Assembly: GCF_001705235.1 (NCBI RefSeq)
Contig: NZ_MCGV01000001.1
Location: 3,166,181-3,230,180, forward strand
DNA: 64,000 bases
Direction of reading: 5' to 3'
From: Clostridium pasteurianum
GTDB taxonomy: Bacteria; Bacillota; Clostridia; Clostridiales; Clostridiaceae
Shown here: positions 59,690 to 64,000 of the stretch, piece after piece
Numbering within the stretch: the first letter of the stretch is position 1
Layout: each line of letters opens with the position of its first letter
Made by a program: the position numbers and the translations under genes
Notes under the pieces: model-generated
What the model was told of the DNA's origin: nothing
The model's database searches: none
Seen by the model: the letters and a program-made list of their open reading frames with translations, nothing else

Positions 59690-59868
59690 TAGTATTTTGA
59701 AACATTAAATAAAATTCATAAGTCTAAGTTACGAATTATAAAAATACTAAGACATTTTAATAACTCGCTGAAAAAATGCTCAAACAAATTAAAATTTCTA
59801 AGTCTTTTTATAATTTGTAACAAGACTTATTGAATTTTATTTAAACCGTTCCCAAAATACTATTACTT
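59688..59868. repeat. Long hairpin repeat element after the glp operon
   Basis: Arms of about 75 bases are inverted repeats. TAATAGTATTTTG (59688) against CAAAATACTATTA (59854-59866), then TAAATAAAATTCA, ATAAGTCT, GTTAC-AATTATAAAAA and ATTTTAAT, are each matched in inverse order on the other side. It begins within the stop codon of the DUF1667 gene. MITE or terminator-like element; no reading frame. Confidence 0.7.
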
Positions 59869-59875
59869 CTCTAAA

Positions 59876-59996
59876 AATAAAAGCAAGGTGAATTTTTCTC
59901 CGTTTCTCTACGAAAAATAATATATTAAACTATTTAAAGATCAAATAATTTGATTTCTCAAATTTTGTATTTACGGAGGAATTTTTACCTTGTTTT
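59876..59996. repeat. Second inverted repeat element, including copy 2 of the 43-bp repeat
   Basis: AAAGCAAGGTGAATTTTTC-TCCGT at 59879-59903 pairs with ACGGAGGAATTTTTACCTTG near 59973-59996. Bases 59876-59919 match the repeat at 12285-12327. The rest of the gap to 60570 is AT-rich leader sequence in which I see no gene. Confidence 0.6.
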
Positions 59997-60570
59997 ACCA
60001 CAAAAGCAAATTAACATTGATGAAGTAACTATTTAAAAAAATTCTAATAAATCTTGATTAAAAAATCATAAAATATACCATATACGAGGTTTGGACTTTG
60101 CCTATTATCCTTCTTTACCAAAGATAATATATCTTTGTATTTATAATAATATATTAAATATTATCGGTAACCCAATATGACCCAAGCTCAGTTATGATGA
60201 GATTTATATAATTTTTTAATGTTACAAATCAATGTTAATTCGCAATAGTTATATTTAGTGCAATAGTCTTACTTAATTTTGTGAAAAATTTTAATTATAA
60301 GATATAATAAAATTGCACATACTAGAAATAAACAAAAATATAGCAGAATAAACTGAAAATAAAAGCAATTCTAACAGAAAAGGTTTAAAACTAGAAGTAA
60401 TTTCAAGTAATAGCGATATAAATCAATTTAATATATAGTTTAATTGTTTTATTCTACTTGTTTTGTAAATTTAAAAAAGTTAAAATGTAGTCATAAAAGT
60501 AATATAAATATGATATGTAATTAAATAATTAATTATATATCCATATTGGGTTTAGAGAGGGGCTGGAATT

Positions 60571-61098
60571 ATGAAAATAGTAGTTAGTGGAAGAAATATT
60601 GAGGTTACTCAAGGACTTAAGGAAGCAGTCGAGAAGAAGCTATCAAAACTTGAAAGATACTTTAAACCTGAAGTAGAAGCACATGTAACATTAAATGTAG
60701 AAAAGAATAGACAAATTGTAGAAGTGACAATACCATTTAATGGTGTCATTTTAAGAGGAGAAGAGTCCAACAATGATATGTATGCTTCAATAGATATTGT
60801 TAGTGATAAACTTGAAAGACAAGTTAGAAAACAAAAAACAAAGCTAGAAAGAAGAAAATATTCGGATTCATTAAGATTCCAGAACATACCAGATTATCAC
60901 AACAAAGAAAATGATGAGGCTAAAATAGTAAAAACTAAGAAATTTGCTATAAAGCCAATGTCAGAAGAAGAAGCTGTACTTGAAATGGAACTCTTAGCAC
61001 ATAATTTTTTCGTATTTGAAAATGCAAATTCTAATGAAGTAAATGTAGTATATAAACGAAAAGACGGAAATTATGGATTAATTGAACCAGAATTTTAA
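60571..61098 (+). CDS. hpf: Ribosome hibernation promoting factor, long form
   Basis: This 175-residue protein has the RaiA/YfiA fold in the first 100 residues (MKIVVSGRNIEVTQGLKEAVEKKLSKL) and the C-terminal dimerisation domain (FAIKPMSEEEAVLEMELLAHNFFVFENA) of long HPF. It dimerises 70S ribosomes into 100S particles in stationary phase. GAGAGGGGCT precedes ATG. It normally adjoins comFC and the raiA RNA, which here lie 33 kb upstream. Confidence 0.96.
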   Translation: MKIVVSGRNIEVTQGLKEAVEKKLSKLERYFKPEVEAHVTLNVEKNRQIVEVTIPFNGVILRGEESNNDMYASIDIVSDKLERQVRKQKTKLERRKYSDSLRFQNIPDYHNKENDEAKIVKTKKFAIKPMSEEEAVLEMELLAHNFFVFENANSNEVNVVYKRKDGNYGLIEPEF

Positions 61099-61135
61099 AA
61101 AAGAGTAAGGAATTTTCCTTACTCTTTTATTTTGC
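61099..61135 (+). terminator. Terminator after hpf
   Basis: AAAAGAGTAAGGAA and TTCCTTACTCTTTT form a perfect 14-bp stem with a 2-base loop, starting at the stop codon. Confidence 0.93.
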
Positions 61136-61312
61136 AAATGTTAATTTTTTGTAGAAATTAATGTTTTAATCTTATATAAAGTTGAATGATTACCAAATAA
61201 ATGATATAATCTATTAGATATTGATTTATTTAAATAAATGTAAAAAATGATGCTAATATTAAAAAGGGCATTTTACGTAATTTTATAAAATTTATAGTGA
61301 GGATGAATTGTT

Positions 61313-63835
61313 ATGGGACTGTTAGAAAAGATATTTGGTACATACAGCGATAGGGAAGTTAAAAGAATCATCCCAATCGTTAATAAAGTAGATGCACTGG
61401 ATGAGTCTATGCAAGCTTTAAGTGATGATGACTTAAAAGCCAAAACTGCTGAATTTAAGCAAAGATATGAGAACGGAGAAACACTTGATGATTTGCTTGT
61501 AGAGGCTTTTGCTGTAGCTAGAGAAGCTTCATCAAGAGTGCTTGGAATGAAGCCTTTTAGAGAACAAATTATAGGTGGTATTGTACTTCATCAGGGTAGA
61601 ATTTCAGAAATGAAAACCGGTGAAGGAAAAACTTTGGTGGCAACTCTTCCTTCATATTTAAATGCCATTTCAGGAAAAGGTGTTCATGTAGTTACAGTAA
61701 ATGATTACCTTGCACAAAGAGATATGGAATGGATGGGTAAATTATATAATTTCCTTGGATTAACCACAGGAGTAATTGTTCATGATCTTGACCAACAGCA
61801 AAGGAAGGAAGCTTATGCTGCTGATATAACTTATGGTACAAATAATGAATTTGGATTTGATTATTTAAGAGATAACATGGTTATATATAAAGAAGAGAGA
61901 GTTCAAAGACCTTTTAACTTCTGTATAGTCGATGAGGTTGACTCAATTTTAATTGATGAAGCTAGAACACCTCTTATAATATCAGGTGAAGGTGAGAAGT
62001 CTACTGAGTTTTATAAAGTGGCAGATAACTTTGCTAAAATGCTTAAAGAGGAAAAAGACTTTACTTTAGATGAGAAGACAAATTCTGCTATATTGACAGA
62101 TGACGGAGTTGCAAAGGCAGAAAAATATTTCCACGTTGATAACTATGCTGATCCAGAGAACATGGAAATTCAGCATCATACTTCTCAAGCATTAAGAGCA
62201 AATTATTTGATGAAGCGTGATAAAGATTATATGGTAAAAGGCGATGAAGTAATAATCGTAGATGAATTCACTGGAAGACTTATGGAAGGTAGAAGATACA
62301 GTGATGGTCTTCACCAGGCAATAGAAGCAAAGGAAGGTGTTAAGGTTCAAAAAGAATCAAAGACACTTGCTACAATAACATTCCAGAACTATTTTAGAAT
62401 GTATAATAAACTTTCAGGTATGACTGGTACCGCACTTACAGAGGAGTTAGAATTTAGAGAGATATATGGACTCGATGTAGTTGTAATTCCAACTCATAAA
62501 CCAATAGCAAGAGTTGATGCACCAGATATTGTATATAAAACTGAAATGGGAAAATTTAAGGCCGTAGTTGAAGATATAGTTGAGACACATAAAAAAGGTC
62601 AGCCAGTACTTGTTGGTACTGTAAGTATAGAAAAGTCAGAACTAGTTTCTTCTTTACTAAAGAAAAAGGGAGTAAAGCATCAAGTTTTAAATGCAAAGTA
62701 TCATGAGCAGGAAGCCGAGATAATATCACATGCAGGCGAAAAAGGCATGGTAACTATAGCAACTAATATGGCGGGCCGTGGTACTGATATAAAACTTGGA
62801 GAAGGAGTAGTAGAACTCGGAGGACTTAAGATAATAGGTACTCAGAGACATGAATCAAGGCGTATTGATAATCAGCTTAGAGGTCGTTCTGGTCGTCAGG
62901 GAGATCCAGGATATTCAAGATTTTATGTATCATTAGAAGATGATCTTATGAGAATATTTGGATCTGATAAACTAAAGGGCATGGTAGAAAAGCTTGGTTT
63001 AAGTGATGACGATGCAATAGAAAGTAAAATGGTAAGTTCAGCTATAGAAAATGCGCAAAAGAAAGTTGAAGGTAACAACTTTGATATAAGAAAAACTCTT
63101 ATCCAGTATGATGATGTAATGAATAAGCAAAGAGAGATTATCTATAAACAGAGAAGTGAAGTTCTTGAGGGTGAAAACTTAAGAGATCAGATAGATTTAA
63201 TGGCTAAAGATTTGATTAATAATGCTGTAGCTTCACATATCAGTGGTATTGATGAAGAACTTGAAGGTGATATTACAAAAATTTTAGATTATCTTCAAGA
63301 TATATATCTTCCAAAGGGTGCAGTTACAGTTGAGGAACTTGCATCTATGTCTGATGAGGAAATGAAGGATAAACTTTATTCTATAGCTAAAGACATGTAT
63401 GATAAAAAAGAAGAACAATTTGGCAGCGAACAAATGAGAGAGCTTGAAAGGGTAATACTTTTAAGAGTTGTTGATACAAAGTGGATGGATCATATTGATA
63501 GTATGGAACATTTAAAACAGGGTATAGGACTTAGAGCATACAAACAGCAGGATCCTACACAGGCATATCAAATGGAAGGTAGCGAAATGTTCGAGGAAAT
63601 GGTAGAAGCTATAAAGGTTGAAACTGTTAAATACTTGTACCATGTTCAGGTTGAAAAAGCTCCTGAGAGAGAAAGAGTAGTAAATGTTGAACAAGTAAGT
63701 TACCAAGGTTCAGATGATGGAGCAGATACTAAGAAACAACCAGTAAGAAGAAAAACTAAAAAGATAGGAAGAAATGATCCATGTCCTTGTGGGTCAGGTA
63801 AGAAATATAAAGACTGTTGTGGAAGAAGAGCGTAA
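61313..63835 (+). CDS. secA: Preprotein translocase ATPase SecA
   Basis: This 840-residue motor drives Sec-dependent export through SecYEG. Walker A is [11 protein letters not shown], Walker B is [19 protein letters not shown], and the motif [13 protein letters not shown] is in NBD2. The C-terminal zinc domain [14 protein letters not shown], which binds SecB or lipids, is complete. The N-terminus [19 protein letters not shown] is standard. It is downstream of hpf, as in many Firmicutes. Confidence 0.98.
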   Translation: MGLLEKIFGTYSDREVKRIIPIVNKVDALDESMQALSDDDLKAKTAEFKQRYENGETLDDLLVEAFAVAREASSRVLGMKPFREQIIGGIVLHQGRISEMKTGEGKTLVATLPSYLNAISGKGVHVVTVNDYLAQRDMEWMGKLYNFLGLTTGVIVHDLDQQQRKEAYAADITYGTNNEFGFDYLRDNMVIYKEERVQRPFNFCIVDEVDSILIDEARTPLIISGEGEKSTEFYKVADNFAKMLKEEKDFTLDEKTNSAILTDDGVAKAEKYFHVDNYADPENMEIQHHTSQALRANYLMKRDKDYMVKGDEVIIVDEFTGRLMEGRRYSDGLHQAIEAKEGVKVQKESKTLATITFQNYFRMYNKLSGMTGTALTEELEFREIYGLDVVVIPTHKPIARVDAPDIVYKTEMGKFKAVVEDIVETHKKGQPVLVGTVSIEKSELVSSLLKKKGVKHQVLNAKYHEQEAEIISHAGEKGMVTIATNMAGRGTDIKLGEGVVELGGLKIIGTQRHESRRIDNQLRGRSGRQGDPGYSRFYVSLEDDLMRIFGSDKLKGMVEKLGLSDDDAIESKMVSSAIENAQKKVEGNNFDIRKTLIQYDDVMNKQREIIYKQRSEVLEGENLRDQIDLMAKDLINNAVASHISGIDEELEGDITKILDYLQDIYLPKGAVTVEELASMSDEEMKDKLYSIAKDMYDKKEEQFGSEQMRELERVILLRVVDTKWMDHIDSMEHLKQGIGLRAYKQQDPTQAYQMEGSEMFEEMVEAIKVETVKYLYHVQVEKAPERERVVNVEQVSYQGSDDGADTKKQPVRRKTKKIGRNDPCPCGSGKKYKDCCGRRA

Positions 63836-63853
63836 GTTTTAATGAAATTAATT

Positions 63854-63905
63854 TATACCTGTTCTAAAATCTTGATAAAAGATTTTGGTGCAGGTATAGT
63901 TTTAT
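63854..63905 (+). terminator. Terminator after secA
   Basis: TATACCTG (63854-63861) and CAGGTATA (63891-63898) enclose an inner AAAATCTT / AAGATTTT helix, followed by GTTTTA. Confidence 0.8.
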
Positions 63906-63938
63906 ATATAAATTGTTTGAAATGAAAGGGTGATTTTA

Positions 63939-64000
63939 GTGCTAATAAAAGTTGAAGAAGCAGCTGCTTTAGTAAAAGAAATAGAAAATAGTACAAAAGA
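63939..64000 (+). CDS. prfB: Start of a gene, probably peptide chain release factor 2
   Basis: GTG 63939 follows AAAGGGTGATTTTA and opens a frame of 20 codons (MLIKVEEAAALVKEIENSTK) that runs off the window. secA is followed by prfB in related clostridia, and an N-terminal coiled-coil start fits RF2. Too little is visible to be sure. Confidence 0.45.
   Translation, partial: MLIKVEEAAALVKEIENSTK

Overview
The window is low-GC Firmicute DNA from a spore-forming Clostridium. It has AT-rich codons, AGA as the main Arg codon in core genes, an F-type ATP synthase operon, and the sporulation genes spoIID, a spoIIQ-like gene, spoIIID and yyaC. The backbone order atp - ywmB - murA - spoIID - spoIIQ - spoIIID - mbl - yyaC - metK - recD2 - comF - hpf - secA resembles, from memory, the C. 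acetobutylicum / C. felsineum group. I could not run a search, so the species is an inference.

Layout. 1-5.1 kb: ATP synthase genes atpF (partial) H A G D C. 5.3-12.1 kb: YwmB-like protein, MurA, the sporulation block, Mbl and YyaC. 12.5-12.9 kb: tRNA-Tyr, Val, Thr, Tyr. 13-14.3 kb: SAM-I riboswitch and metK. 14.7-23.3 kb (accessory block 1): glycerol dehydrogenase, a small membrane protein, dihydroxyacetone kinase, MarR and PocR/AraC regulators, a cinnamoyl-esterase-like hydrolase and an enoate-reductase-like Fe-S flavoenzyme. A diverged direct repeat of about 160 bp brackets this block, and it includes the 3' end of the preceding gene. 23.4-27.5 kb: recD2, a degenerate ComFA-like gene, comFC and a probable raiA-motif RNA. 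27.6-60.5 kb (accessory block 2) separates that RNA from hpf-secA, which it would normally adjoin. 60.6-64 kb: hpf, secA and the first codons of a gene that is probably prfB.

Block 2 contains a RiPP cluster at 27.7-37.5 kb. It has an exported subtilisin-like protease, a 57-residue precursor with no cysteine, a class II LanM whose dehydratase motifs are intact but whose cyclase half lacks the zinc-ligand motifs, a flavodoxin-fold reductase, an ABC ATPase/permease pair and an ABC exporter without a C39 peptidase. The precursor core strictly alternates small (Ala/Ser) and bulky (Val/Leu/Tyr) residues. The simplest reading is a lanthionine-free product: Ser/Thr are dehydrated and then reduced to D-Ala/D-Abu, giving alternating D,L hydrophobic residues as in gramicidin-like beta-helices. 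This is the most interesting system in the window.

The rest of block 2 is carbohydrate metabolism. It has a second, regulator-less copy of the block 1 esterase locus; a hexuronate operon (GntR regulator, UxuA, SDR fructuronate reductase, GPH transporter, UxaC, GH31 glycosidase, two alpha/beta hydrolases); a LysR regulator; a radical SAM protein; an EamA transporter; and a glycerol-3-phosphate operon (GlpP, GlpK, GlpA-like, FAD oxidoreductase, DUF1667). Identical or related palindromes at the gntR, uxuA and glpP promoters suggest shared control. The window therefore holds two separate glycerol routes: oxidation via dihydroxyacetone in block 1 and phosphorylation via glycerol-3-phosphate in block 2. 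I found no transposase, prophage or CRISPR array.
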